From positions 62,001 through 126,000 of the forward strand of contig JAPFFF010000004.1 of assembly GCA_039105265.1 (NCBI GenBank): a DNA stretch of 64,000 nt, in the 5' to 3' direction. The notes under the pieces were generated by a model. It was given only the letters and a program-made list of their open reading frames with translations. It made no database searches and was not told the DNA's origin. The translations under genes were made by a program, and so were the position numbers. Positions 20,256 through 30,012 of this stretch are shown in pieces. Each line of letters starts with the position of its first letter. The first letter of the stretch is position 1. This DNA comes from Tritrichomonas musculus (Eukaryota; Parabasalia; Tritrichomonadida; Tritrichomonadidae).

Positions 20256-21740
20256 ATGTCACATTCAACCTCACAAATTGATCATGGACAATGCCCAATT
20301 TGCCTTGATTCGATGTCAAAGGACGGCAAACATCAAATTTCATCTTTACCGTGCGGACATTTATTTGGTTACAATTGTATCAAACGATGGCTTGAGGATG
20401 AAAATCAACAGATTTGTCCAACATGCCGTAAGCATGCAACATGCAATATGATAAGATTAATTATCTGGGATGGAAATATTCCCCTTGATACAATGCGAAG
20501 CGAAGAAATTAAGGAAGAACACAGTAAAGCTATGAAAAAACGTCAAACTTTTTTACAAACTCTTACACGTCTCGAAAGAGATTATAATATTTGCCAGAGT
20601 GAAATTGCAACAAAACGAAGTTCGATATTTGGCCGAAGTCGATCACCCCGGCTAATGAAATCTATTGTTAAAAAGCCTGTTTCTTTCCCTTCTCTTCTTT
20701 TTGAACGTAAAATTTGCTGTGGCTTTCGAGTTTCTTTAACATCTAAACACCTTTTTGTATCATGCCAGAAAGAAAATTCAGTCGATGATTTTGGGATTGA
20801 ATTTTGTGAAAGGGATGGATCATCAAACACGTTTTCTTTCAAATATATTTCACTTCATTCAGCACAAATCTATGATTTAGCACCTTCTCCATTCGATAAA
20901 GAAGCAGTTGCAACTGTTTCCATGGATAAAAAACTTATCGTAACTGCGATGCGATCTGAATTACCTATTATGGAGGCATCACTTCCAGTTCCACTTTGGT
21001 CTTGCTGTTGGATTTCACCAAATACAATTGCTGTTGGAGGAACAAACGGACGTTTTTTTATAATTGATGGGAGAGGAAAAATACAAAAAGAATTTGAACT
21101 TTGCAAAGGTCCACCCATTTTGTCAATTGAAACATTTACGGACAATATAATGATTGTTTCTTCACCATTAAAAACTTCTTTATTTGATTTATCAAAATAT
21201 GAATTCATAAATGATCCAAAGGCGGATTTGGGGATGGGATCACATGCACTTAAAGTAGCTAAAGTGGCAGCTTCCTCAATCAATAGTCTGAATGCAGCAA
21301 AAGCCAAGGCTTCTATCAATAATGAAGAACAACATTTCATTATGATTAATCGTCTTCGTAATAACAAAGCTGTATATTGCCTAGGTTCAAAATCTTCGTC
21401 TTTAAATCATTCGAATACAATTTCTATTACAAGGACAATGAATCTAGATAAGTTCGAAAAAATTTCTCGCCCAGATATTATTACTTTACCCTCTTCCTCA
21501 ATTTCCACAAATACCAACGATACAAAAGATATTTTTGTAATTCCTGATGAGAAATCTTTCGGATTTAAATTGTTTTCATCAACGAATACTAATTTTGATC
21601 ATTGGTCAAAATGGAAAAAAAGCTTTACGAATTCAAGTTTTCCATCACCAATTTTAGATATTTCTTTACATAAAGAAACAGACCTCTGCATGGCTGCTGT
21701 TTCTTCGGAACTTTTAAGAGTTTATTCTTTTCCATTCTAA
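20256..21740 (+). CDS. RFWD3-like RING/WD40 E3 ubiquitin ligase
   Basis: A 494-residue protein with the RFWD3 layout: an N-terminal RING, a coiled coil, then a WD40-like beta-propeller. The RING has Cys13, Cys16, Cys33, His35, Cys41, Cys54 and Cys57. The block SLPCGHLFGYNCIKRWL has Gly where most RINGs carry the next ligand, as in animal RFWD3. The coiled coil (about 85-120) contains RQTFLQTLTRLERDYNICQS. The propeller includes PVPLWSCCWISPN (about 245) and ends with SPILDISLHKE and LLRVYSFPF, both close to RFWD3 blocks. In animals RFWD3 ubiquitinates RPA and RAD51 during replication stress and crosslink repair, in the nucleus. A similar role here is inferred. A Ser/Asn-rich insert lies at about 370-430. 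Confidence 0.82.
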   Translation: MSHSTSQIDHGQCPICLDSMSKDGKHQISSLPCGHLFGYNCIKRWLEDENQQICPTCRKHATCNMIRLIIWDGNIPLDTMRSEEIKEEHSKAMKKRQTFLQTLTRLERDYNICQSEIATKRSSIFGRSRSPRLMKSIVKKPVSFPSLLFERKICCGFRVSLTSKHLFVSCQKENSVDDFGIEFCERDGSSNTFSFKYISLHSAQIYDLAPSPFDKEAVATVSMDKKLIVTAMRSELPIMEASLPVPLWSCCWISPNTIAVGGTNGRFFIIDGRGKIQKEFELCKGPPILSIETFTDNIMIVSSPLKTSLFDLSKYEFINDPKADLGMGSHALKVAKVAASSINSLNAAKAKASINNEEQHFIMINRLRNNKAVYCLGSKSSSLNHSNTISITRTMNLDKFEKISRPDIITLPSSSISTNTNDTKDIFVIPDEKSFGFKLFSSTNTNFDHWSKWKKSFTNSSFPSPILDISLHKETDLCMAAVSSELLRVYSFPF

Positions 21741-22002
21741 TTTTTTATTATTAAATGTTTGTATATGTTTTAAAAATAATCAAATATTTTTTTTTACCAT
21801 AAAAAGTATAAAATTAACACAACAATTGCATTATTGGGACATATATAAATAAATAAGATTTATTATTTTGGAAATAACTAAAACAAATATATTAAAACAT
21901 TAAAAATAATCATCCCGCAGCGAAAATTAGTTCAAATAGAAACAATTGGAAAACCCAAGCAATACACTAAAAATAAACCCACGATATTTACGTATAAATA
22001 TA

Positions 22003-22551
22003 TTATTTGCGCGTTCTTTTTGGATTTTTGGCTTTTTTATCATCATTAAAAAAACTAAGCGCTTTTTCTTTGTCTCCTCCCAATTGTTTATATAACAGAT
22101 ACATTACACTTTCATCCACATTATTCTTTTCAGCTTGAGCTTTAAGTTCTTCGCAAACATTTCGGGGAATGCCCTTTTTCAATTTGTTAACAAAACATGT
22201 ATGCGCTAAATCATCATCAATACTTTCTTGGCTTGCTGACCTATCTATAATATCTTTAACATTTAGAAGAGAAGTTGAGAGACAGCTCTGACTTAATTCA
22301 TCATACCATTTCTTATATTCATCAGATGACGTGAAAACATCTATTGGAAATTTAGTATCATATTTAATGTTTTTTAGTGTAAAATCTGGATTGAGGAATC
22401 TACCTCCATAAAATAGTTCAATGGTAACTTGTTCTTTATTTGGACCTTGCTTTAATTTTTCGATTAATTCGCTTACTTTTGTGTCTGGACTTGCAGAAAT
22501 ATGCTTTATTTTCCCATTTAATCTAAAATTTACTTCTATTTTATTAGTCAT
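22003..22551 (-). CDS. ubiquitin-like domain protein
   Basis: A 182-residue protein with an N-terminal ubiquitin-like fold (about 3-78): IEVNFRLNGKIKHISASPD, then VSELIEKLKQGPNKEQVTIE, then LFYGGRFLNPDFTLKNI. The last matches the ubiquitin pattern of F-x-G-x-x-L followed by a Leu turn and an Ile strand. There is no C-terminal Gly-Gly, so it is not a conjugated modifier. It is more likely an adaptor. Residues 125-170 are helical and could be a UBA-like module (ESVMYLLYKQLGGDKEKALS), and the extreme C-terminus is basic (KKAKNPKRTRK), suggesting nuclear import. The convergent RFWD3-like gene ends 262 bp away. Confidence 0.6.
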   Translation of the reverse strand: MTNKIEVNFRLNGKIKHISASPDTKVSELIEKLKQGPNKEQVTIELFYGGRFLNPDFTLKNIKYDTKFPIDVFTSSDEYKKWYDELSQSCLSTSLLNVKDIIDRSASQESIDDDLAHTCFVNKLKKGIPRNVCEELKAQAEKNNVDESVMYLLYKQLGGDKEKALSFFNDDKKAKNPKRTRK

Positions 22552-22595
22552 TATTAAATTTTTTTTATGAAATGTGAACTAAAAAATAAAATTTT

Positions 22596-23182
22596 ATATT
22601 AAGGACGACCTTTCACCGTTTATAATTTACTTTATAACGATTAATTTTTGTATTCATTTTCATCGTAAATCATTGAAAATTAAAAAATTTAATAACTCAA
22701 GTTAGAAGGGAAAAAAGAAACTTGTTTTTGTGTTAATACAAATCAAATAGAATAAATTATTGATATCCGGTTCGAAAAGTAATATTAATACTTGTTATTT
22801 ATCAAATTTAATCATTTTTTTATTTTATCTACTAAAATTTCATCTTTTTCTTTAATATATTATGAGTTTGGAACCGGATTATTTTAAATATTCATGTTAT
22901 TTAATAAATGGTGCATAGAAAACAAAATTGTTTTTCTTTGAAATTGAGTTATTACATTTTGAAAATCTTAGAAAAAATATAAACGTATTTTGGTTTAATT
23001 CACTTTTATAATTTGAAATATCTCTTTTTCAAAGCTGAATAATTAATTAATTATTTTTTATATGCATTATATTCCAATTATTTATTTGTTAATATGAGTT
23101 TCACAATAAAATGATGAAAGATTGAAGAAAAATTAAATGTAACCACGACGATCATTTTTCATAGAAAGGTCGTCCTTAATAT
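22596..23182. repeat. MITE-like unit with 19-bp terminal inverted repeats
   Basis: ATATTAAGGACGACCTTTC at 22596-22614 is repeated as its exact reverse complement at 23164-23182. The unit is 587 bp and fills nearly the whole gap between two minus-strand genes. It starts 44 bp upstream of the ubiquitin-like gene and ends 28 bp past the stop of the TFIIIC-like gene. Inside is a second small opposed pair, ATCCGGTTC (about 22765) and GGAACCGGAT (about 22871). It has no ORF. Confidence 0.8.
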
Positions 23183-23210
23183 TTTATGACAAATATTTAA
23201 TAAAAACACT

Positions 23211-26200
23211 TTATAAATCATTTAATATACATAAATTAGGCAACATCTTTCTGTTTGTTCTTAAAATTCTTCTAAAATAAAAATCAACATTATTCTTTCT
23301 TTGAACATCAAGAACTATCAAAAATTTTTCAAAAGGTTCAAAGGGAGGAATTGGAATTGTTATTTCATCTTCGAACAAATTTGGCTTTATTATTTGAAAA
23401 TACTGAGAAAAGATGATTTCATCACATTCGAGCATTTGAAGAAGGAGGCAAATATCGTAAGGTGAAACGTAAGAGAATTCGTCAATAAGAGACAAGAAAT
23501 CGCAAAATTCATGAGCAAAAATGAAAGTTGCAATATTTTTCATTAAGTTCACTTTAACATCTATATTAATAAATCCGTCAAAATTTGTCCAAATGTGTGG
23601 TGAAACTAGTTCGATTCTGCTGTTAATTGGTTTGCAGATCGTGTTACACGGGATGAAACGGGAATAACGGGGAACGAGTCTTGATGAAGGCACTCTGCAA
23701 ATAAAGTCCATTGTACATAAATTAAGAACCCTTGTAATAATTTCTTCACTCTTTAAAATTGGGAATCCAAAAGAGTGAATAATATCCGTTAATTCAATTC
23801 CATAGACACCTGCCGAGTTTACCAAGTTTACAATGAAACGACTATGAAAATCATCAAGGTAAGGAACATCAGCATCATATTGCCCAAAGCAAAATTGTCC
23901 AAGTGGGTCGAAATTATATAATTGGTCGTTTAATTGTGATTGATCTTGATTCAAATTTTTTTCCGATTTTGATGCTGTTTTTGATGTTGTCAAATTTTTC
24001 AGAACAGGAAGTTTTGGCAAATCAAAACGTTGTCTTTCAAAATTAAATGTATATTTCAACTTTTTAAATGCAGATATTTGTTGTCTAAATGTAACATTTT
24101 TAAAATGAAAAGTGATGAAATCGTGACGTTTTCTATTTTTATTTTCATATAAAAAGTCATCATTATTAATATCATCATCGACAATTTCATCATTATCAAA
24201 GTCATCAAAGTCATCTTCATTATTTTCTGTTACTGGAGTTTGAGTCCATACAATTTTCAATGGTGAAAGATCATCTTTTCTGAGAACCTCACAAAATGGT
24301 ATAAAAAGTGGACACGGAAAAGATTTCTCTGGAATAGAAAGTTCCCATTCATTCTCTGGAAATTTCATGATTTTTTCTCGCTTGTAAACGTCAATCGAAC
24401 TCAGAAGCCAAAGCGCGTCAAGCGCGTCTTTCTGCGAGAAATGAACAGACTGACGAAGCTTTAAATCATTCGTCGATGGCGATGATGGTGTTGCCAAAAT
24501 TATTTTCAAAAATTCAATCGCAACAGAAACCGAAATTTCAACGTCAACAATTCTTTTCTTTAATTCAAAAAGTGACAAAAAATCACTTTCACAACTTTCA
24601 ATAAAATCAGAACGATCAAGTTTTGGATACTCAACTTTCTCATCGTCTTCGTCTACAACAAACACGTCATCTTCTTCAAATTCACCTCCAATTTTGTCTT
24701 CGTCTTCGTCTTCGTCTTCGTCTTGATCGTCACTAGCGATTATCGAAGGCTCTACTGTCTCGTCGTTGCTCAAGTCTGAATTCAATGGCGAGTCAATTGA
24801 ATAGGCAGTTGGAAAATTGTTGTCGCCATCTTCAAAGTACATGTCTTCATTAATGTTCTCCTCCTCCTCCTCGTTGTTGTTGTTGTTGTTGTTGGCTATG
24901 CTCGAATGGACATCTTCCGGACTGAACATCTCTTCTTTGGTGAAGTGAGGGAAACTTTTTGTGAAGATTGAGTTAAGATCAGTGAGATTCGACTTGCTAG
25001 AAGACTTCTCAATAGAGTGAAAAGAAGGAGAGTGGAGAATCCTGTCAACTTGCTTGAACGACTCAGCACGAAAGTTGGCTGAATTTGACCTCATCAGACG
25101 CATCAAATTGCTTCTTCCATCACAATCATTCACATTCACGTCAAAAGTAACACCACCACCATTTAACCTACTATTTTCATTTAAATCGCTTTGATCATTA
25201 TCAAGACAATTTTCATTTAAATTGTCTTGATCATTATTTAATTTATTTTTATTATCATACATACTGTTTTCATTATTATTTTGGTTGTTTTCATTATTAT
25301 TTTGGTTGTTTTCATTATTATTTTGGTTGTTTTCATTATTATTTTGGTTGTTTTCATTATTATTTTGGTTGTTTTCATTATTATTTTGGTTGTTTTCATT
25401 ATTATTTTGGTTGTTTTCATTATTATTTTGGTTGTTTTCATTATTATTTTGGTTGTTTTCATTATTATTTTGGTTGTTTTCATTATTATTTTGGTTGTTT
25501 TCATTGTTGGAATTGACTCTTTCGAAGTAAAATGATGGAAATTTCATTTCTTCAATGAGGAGAGCCATTTCATGCATGATGAGAGAACGAAAACCTTCAT
25601 TTTCTTTCAATGATGAAAAGAAATTGGAAAATTTTGTACATTGAGAGACCCACTTTTTGACTTGCTTCTTAAAAAGTTTGAAATTAGAACGTTGACTAAA
25701 GATGTACCCTTCTTCGGTCAGCTGTGATGCCGCATACAATTTTGCAAGGGATTCAAGCGAGCCATCAACTTTAAAAGGAGTCGATAATGAATCCGCAAAT
25801 TTAGGATCTGATGATTTCAAAAAAGCTATTTTTGTGATAATGAATGGCAAGAAACCTTTTAAAGGAAAAAGTTTTGATTCCAAAAAGGTTTCTTTTGAAC
25901 ATTGCAAAGTTCTTAATTTTCTTTTAAAAATTTTCTGAATCGTATATGATGAAATTGATGGAGCAACCCCAAATTTATCAGAAAATTTCTCAATTTGATA
26001 AGGAAAAAAGGGAATTTCAGTGATCGGGTATTTATCACATTGAATATTTATGAATTTCTCAAAACGAGTTGCTATACTAATAGGAAATTGCGTAAATTTC
26101 TCATTACCAAGAGTAAAAATAAGTAACCAATAATCTGAGAATGCAGAAGGATCATTTAAAAAATCATATCTTTTATTGATATGAAATGGTGGGATTTCAA

Positions 26201-26924
26201 TAATGGCGGATGGACTAATAGAATTGTAAGTAGCATCAATTCTTTTAATTAATGAGTGAAAAGGAAGACGCAAGTAAGGTAGCAACATATCAATTTCAAA
26301 TTGATACGTTTGCTCCAAAGGTAGAATGATTGATAAAATAACTGGCTTGATTTCATAGGTACGAATAATTTGTGCAGTCAAATAAACAGGAATTGAATTT
26401 GCGATCATTTCAATAGAAAAAGGATTGAACTTGAATGTAGATAATAAAAATTGATGCAACAACATTGCACGAAACTGGATTGAAGGAAACTCCATTGTTT
26501 CTGGCCGTTTACGAAATTGAACAGAATGCTCAATGAATAATTCTTTTGATAATGTTCGTTTCATTGCTGGCATTTCTACGCTAGGGATTGTATTTCTGAT
26601 AAATGTAGCTATTAATGATTTTTTTTTATCATCTGGAATGGATGGCGATAAATAAATAGATAAATACTGATTAACTTGATGAGCTTTTGCTAGCTTTTGG
26701 GCAGGCAAATTACTGATATTTACTTTAACACTTTTAACCATATTCTTTCTTATTATAGTTCTTTCAATTTTATTAAAACATGATGATTCTGCATAAAGTT
26801 GTGAATAATACTTTTGGATAATTTTAATGATTTGTGCTTGAGATATAATACCATTTTGTTGGTTAAGGAGAAGTTCAATCTCACTGAGAATTTCTGCTTC
26901 ATATTTCACTCCTCCCTTTCCCAT
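23211..26924 (-). CDS. large TFIIIC subunit 1-like protein
   Basis: A 1237-residue protein that I tentatively place with the B-block-binding subunit of TFIIIC (GTF3C1/Tau138), which recruits RNA polymerase III to tRNA genes. Support is structural only. There are N-terminal helices with short winged-helix-like units (residues 1-75); a block with LPFHSLIKRIDATYN and RYDFLNDPSAFSDYWLLIF, which recalls the family's middle region; long acidic Asp/Glu-rich linkers (about 690-760); and a C-terminal winged-helix-like block (about 1020-1090: FIVNLVNSAGVYGIELTDII, then a Leu-rich helix and RLVPRYSRFIP). Residues 474-550 are eleven perfect ENNQNNN units. The start MGKGGVKYEAEI is the first ATG. Another multi-winged-helix nuclear protein is possible. 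Confidence 0.4.
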   Translation of the reverse strand: MGKGGVKYEAEILSEIELLLNQQNGIISQAQIIKIIQKYYSQLYAESSCFNKIERTIIRKNMVKSVKVNISNLPAQKLAKAHQVNQYLSIYLSPSIPDDKKKSLIATFIRNTIPSVEMPAMKRTLSKELFIEHSVQFRKRPETMEFPSIQFRAMLLHQFLLSTFKFNPFSIEMIANSIPVYLTAQIIRTYEIKPVILSIILPLEQTYQFEIDMLLPYLRLPFHSLIKRIDATYNSISPSAIIEIPPFHINKRYDFLNDPSAFSDYWLLIFTLGNEKFTQFPISIATRFEKFINIQCDKYPITEIPFFPYQIEKFSDKFGVAPSISSYTIQKIFKRKLRTLQCSKETFLESKLFPLKGFLPFIITKIAFLKSSDPKFADSLSTPFKVDGSLESLAKLYAASQLTEEGYIFSQRSNFKLFKKQVKKWVSQCTKFSNFFSSLKENEGFRSLIMHEMALLIEEMKFPSFYFERVNSNNENNQNNNENNQNNNENNQNNNENNQNNNENNQNNNENNQNNNENNQNNNENNQNNNENNQNNNENNQNNNENNQNNNENSMYDNKNKLNNDQDNLNENCLDNDQSDLNENSRLNGGGVTFDVNVNDCDGRSNLMRLMRSNSANFRAESFKQVDRILHSPSFHSIEKSSSKSNLTDLNSIFTKSFPHFTKEEMFSPEDVHSSIANNNNNNNEEEEENINEDMYFEDGDNNFPTAYSIDSPLNSDLSNDETVEPSIIASDDQDEDEDEDEDKIGGEFEEDDVFVVDEDDEKVEYPKLDRSDFIESCESDFLSLFELKKRIVDVEISVSVAIEFLKIILATPSSPSTNDLKLRQSVHFSQKDALDALWLLSSIDVYKREKIMKFPENEWELSIPEKSFPCPLFIPFCEVLRKDDLSPLKIVWTQTPVTENNEDDFDDFDNDEIVDDDINNDDFLYENKNRKRHDFITFHFKNVTFRQQISAFKKLKYTFNFERQRFDLPKLPVLKNLTTSKTASKSEKNLNQDQSQLNDQLYNFDPLGQFCFGQYDADVPYLDDFHSRFIVNLVNSAGVYGIELTDIIHSFGFPILKSEEIITRVLNLCTMDFICRVPSSRLVPRYSRFIPCNTICKPINSRIELVSPHIWTNFDGFINIDVKVNLMKNIATFIFAHEFCDFLSLIDEFSYVSPYDICLLLQMLECDEIIFSQYFQIIKPNLFEDEITIPIPPFEPFEKFLIVLDVQRKNNVDFYFRRILRTNRKMLPNLCILNDL
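25274..25504 (-). repeat. 11 perfect 21-bp units coding ENNQNNN
   Basis: Eleven tandem 21-bp units encode (Glu-Asn-Asn-Gln-Asn-Asn-Asn)11 within the TFIIIC-like gene. The units are identical at DNA level, including third codon positions. This points to recent expansion or homogenisation rather than protein-level selection. Because the unit length is a multiple of three, all six frames stay open and produce shadow ORFs here. Confidence 0.97.
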
Positions 26925-27268
26925 TATCAGGGAAGGTGCTGAATTGAAGCAAAACCATCAAACGATACAGCTTTTTAAAAAGCTCTTAATCAAATAATTG
27001 AATGCTGTATTCAACTTCTTGAATACAACATCGATTGCTAAATTTCTCTTTTTAAAAAATAAAAATGATATTAATTCTACATAATGCTAAATTCATAATA
27101 AATGATTAACTATTTTTTAGACTCCTGTTAATATAATTCATAATAATTTTGATTGAAAAATTTCAAGAATGAAATAGTCATCAGTAAATAACTTTAATTT
27201 ATTAACAATAAAAACAAAATAAAACGTAAATAATAACAAAACATACAATATATATAAACAAAAAAATA
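26925..27268. other. intergenic with a perfect 9-bp hairpin
   Basis: Between two minus-strand genes. TGTATTCAA (27006-27014) and TTGAATACA (27019-27027) form a perfect stem around a CTTC loop, about 80 bp upstream of the TFIIIC-like start codon on the transcribed strand. The rest is plain AT-rich sequence that should carry the 3' end of that region's promoter and the terminator of the next gene. Confidence 0.5.
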
Positions 27269-28528
27269 TTAACCTAAATGCGATTGAGATCGAGGCACTC
27301 TAGTGTATATTTTATGGTTTAGAATGGCTCTCTGGCGGTGAGCATTGGCTCTAGATCTTGAATCTCGAAAATTATTCAGAGGAGGCAAGGAGGAAGAGGA
27401 TTCATTTGCATCTTTAACATTTTTTGAATCATTTTTTAAATTTTCGGCCATTGATTTAGCGCTCTTGGCCATTTCCAAATTTTTTTCAAGATGCTCAATT
27501 GCCTTTTCTTCTTTTTCGACTTCTATATTTGCTTGATTAATAAGGTTTGTTTCTTCTTTTTTCCAGTAATTTTTTCGAACAATCAAAGCTTTTTCTTGCT
27601 TAACTCGAAGATTCTTAATTCGTGTATCAATCTCTTCTTTCCATTTTTCCATTTGCTGAACATTTTCTTGCCTTTCTAACTCATCAGCTTCTTCTTTCAT
27701 CTTACCTGCCTGAGCAAATAGCCTTGAACTAATCATTGCTTGCTCTCTTTTTCGCATTGAAAGTAGATTATTTGAGTATTTTCGTATAGAAGGAGGAGGG
27801 GATGTATCGTAAAGTGACTCCAATTTTTCAATTTGCGATTGATGCGTCTTTTGTAATTCAGCTAATTCTTCATTTGCGGTTTTTCTGAGTTTTTTCCTTA
27901 GATTTTCCCAGTTTACTTTTTTCTGTTCAAGCTGCTCTTTGGCTTCATCAAGCTTTACCTGCAAATCTGATGCTTTAGAATCTTGTATATTTTCAACAAA
28001 ACCAAGTTGACCATATGACATAACAGCTTTTGAATAATGTTCAGCTTTTTGAGCATCAAGATAATTTCCCTCTTCTATAAATTCAGTTCTCTTTTTTCTC
28101 AAGCATTCTAAAATCAGGTCAAGCTCATCTGGCTTAAAATATTTAATTTTCCCTGTTTCAAGTATTAAATCAACTTCTTCATTTACTTGTTCTGGTGTTA
28201 GCGCTGGAATTACAACTGGAGGTGGAGGAGGCTCTTTTGTTAAAATCGCTGCAATTTCTTGTCTGCGAGGCAGCTCATTAATATATTTTTGATAGAATTC
28301 CAGTTTGGAAATGACAAGCTGATCCTTAGCTTGCCTATAATTATCTAAATAGGTGCATAAAACAGAATCCAAATGAGGCAATATATCAGGATCAACAAGA
28401 GAAATATCTATACCATGAAGCATTAATTCAAGAATATCTTTGAAATCCCTTCCTGTCATCCCTGATACATAAGAAATTACGTATGGCGATTTGTTAACGA
28501 AACAGTAAGGGCGGCTTTTATTAATCAT
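27269..28528 (-). CDS. coiled-coil protein, function unknown
   Basis: About 419 residues. The frame is open ten codons further upstream, but that codon is TTG and the first ATG is at 28528, which I take as the start. The first 90 residues are globular (MINKSRPYCFVNKSPYVISY, then a helical region with LHGIDISLVDPDILPHLDSV). Then comes a proline stretch (EPPPPPVVIPALTPEQ) and a long, highly charged coiled coil from about residue 150 to 370 with heptad-like Leu/Ile spacing and many Glu, Lys and Gln. The C-terminus is Ser/Arg-rich. This layout is common among trichomonad cytoskeletal proteins. I do not recognise a named family. Confidence 0.7.
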   Translation of the reverse strand: MINKSRPYCFVNKSPYVISYVSGMTGRDFKDILELMLHGIDISLVDPDILPHLDSVLCTYLDNYRQAKDQLVISKLEFYQKYINELPRRQEIAAILTKEPPPPPVVIPALTPEQVNEEVDLILETGKIKYFKPDELDLILECLRKKRTEFIEEGNYLDAQKAEHYSKAVMSYGQLGFVENIQDSKASDLQVKLDEAKEQLEQKKVNWENLRKKLRKTANEELAELQKTHQSQIEKLESLYDTSPPPSIRKYSNNLLSMRKREQAMISSRLFAQAGKMKEEADELERQENVQQMEKWKEEIDTRIKNLRVKQEKALIVRKNYWKKEETNLINQANIEVEKEEKAIEHLEKNLEMAKSAKSMAENLKNDSKNVKDANESSSSLPPLNNFRDSRSRANAHRQRAILNHKIYTRVPRSQSHLG

Positions 28529-29091
28529 AATACAAAAATCGTTTTTATCTAAATTCAATATGATACAAAATTATTCAAAAAAGGCCAATTTTTTACCACT
28601 TGAAAATTTTTTATAAAAATTCATTTTTCTCTAAATGATTACATAAATATTATTATATGAAAGAAATTTATTTTTATTTAAAGCATTTAATATTTATTTT
28701 TGGAAATTAAAGATGTATAAACTTGGATCGAAAATATACAGATGCTTTTGTAAAATTAGCAAGCTTAACATTTCAATTAAGATAACCAGGTTTTAATTAT
28801 ATAACATGAAATATGCTACTCCTCCCCTCAAAAAAAGATTTTCGAATGATTATAAATTGAATATATATGTAAAACACAGATACATTTGTTTTGACCAAAA
28901 AGATGAATGATTATATAAAGCTGGTTCTACAAATACTATTGGAATAAATAGAATTTCACAAAAAAAAAAATTCAATAAAATATAATCGTGATGAGTTAAT
29001 TGACTTACTTTTGTTGTTAAATTCGATAGAAAATTGGCGGTTAGACTTTTCAATTATTAAAAAAATATTTTATTATATAAGAGTCTAAAAG
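28529..29091. other. divergent promoter region
   Basis: A 563-bp spacer between a minus-strand gene on the left and a plus-strand gene on the right, so it should hold both promoters. It is AT-rich with one short C-rich patch (GCTACTCCTCCCCTC, 28814-28828). No ORF or repeat is evident. Confidence 0.5.
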
Positions 29092-30012
29092 ATGTTTTAT
29101 AGACGATTTGATGAAATATCCGCCAACATGTCGAAAATCTTTCGAACAAAAAAGAGTCTTCTCGAAACGGCACAACAATTTGACGAACTTTCAAGGTCAC
29201 AAGATGAAGAAAACCCATTTGAATGTGGGCTTGTTGCCTTAGCTAAATTTGGCGAAATGCAATGCTACCAGAAGATTGAAGATAAGCAAAAAACCGTTCG
29301 TACAGCTGTCAAAGCCGCTCGTCTTTTTGTCAAATCGGCCACTTTTAATTATGAAATTTCACGTAATCTTCGTGATACTTGGTCAGATCCACTTGCTGAT
29401 GGACTTCACTGCTATCGTGTAGCAGTCGACAATCTTAAAACCGATGGCAAACCAAATCTCGCTGTTGTTCTCCTTCTCGAACTTGGTAAAACAGAATACA
29501 AATTTGATCTTTTCCATTATGCAGGAAATACGTATGAAGAAGCTGTTAACCTTTGCAATGAACAGAAACTTTCACCCCCTTTATTGTTTGATTCAACATT
29601 CAATTGCATTGATTGCTATAGCAGAGCAGATAGACTTGACCTTGCTTTATTGGTCGTAGAACGTGTTCAACAAAAAATGGGACAAGAAATTTTGGACCAA
29701 ATTAATGCTTCTCCATTGATGAAAAGACAACTTGTTGACCTCAAAATCTTTAAAGCTCAACTTCTTCTTAGTGCCTTTAAGCACAATGACTGTATTTCTT
29801 ATGCTAACTCAAATCTCGAAGAAGGTGTTGCTCAATTATTTAAAGAATTAAGTGATGCTTCACGTAGCAACCAAATTGCAGTTATTGATGCACTTATCAA
29901 TCAAGCTAAAAGCTCAAATTACTTCAATGAACAGCAAATTGCTCTATTTGAAAGACATCTATTCCTTCTTTCAAAGAGCGTTGAAACAGCTTATTCTGAA
30001 CTTGCTCAATAA
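29092..30012 (+). CDS. HAP40/F8A-like TPR protein
   Basis: A 306-residue all-helical protein that I align by eye with HAP40 (F8A), the obligate partner of huntingtin. The N-terminus FYRRFDEISANMSKIFRTKK, followed by SLLETAQQFDELSRSQ, tracks the animal sequence in which an F-x-x-RY-x-x-VSNKLKKRF helix leads to a second helix with EAGEQFGQLGREL. TPR-like pairs follow (NLAVVLLLELGKTEYKFDLF; HYAGNTYEEAVNLCNE). The final segment, INQAKSSNYFNEQQIALFER, corresponds to the HAP40 C-terminal helix before its LLxxE-x-x-HL motif. Length is close to human HAP40 (371 residues, which has proline-rich inserts absent here). An alpha/gamma-SNAP-like TPR protein is the main alternative. The stop codon sits in a TAAA motif. 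Confidence 0.55.
   Translation: MFYRRFDEISANMSKIFRTKKSLLETAQQFDELSRSQDEENPFECGLVALAKFGEMQCYQKIEDKQKTVRTAVKAARLFVKSATFNYEISRNLRDTWSDPLADGLHCYRVAVDNLKTDGKPNLAVVLLLELGKTEYKFDLFHYAGNTYEEAVNLCNEQKLSPPLLFDSTFNCIDCYSRADRLDLALLVVERVQQKMGQEILDQINASPLMKRQLVDLKIFKAQLLLSAFKHNDCISYANSNLEEGVAQLFKELSDASRSNQIAVIDALINQAKSSNYFNEQQIALFERHLFLLSKSVETAYSELAQ

Noticed and set aside
25281-25535. Plus-strand hydrophobic ORFs and a minus-strand Lys/Thr/Ile ORF
   Set aside because: These are shadows of the perfect 21-bp repeat, which keeps all frames open.
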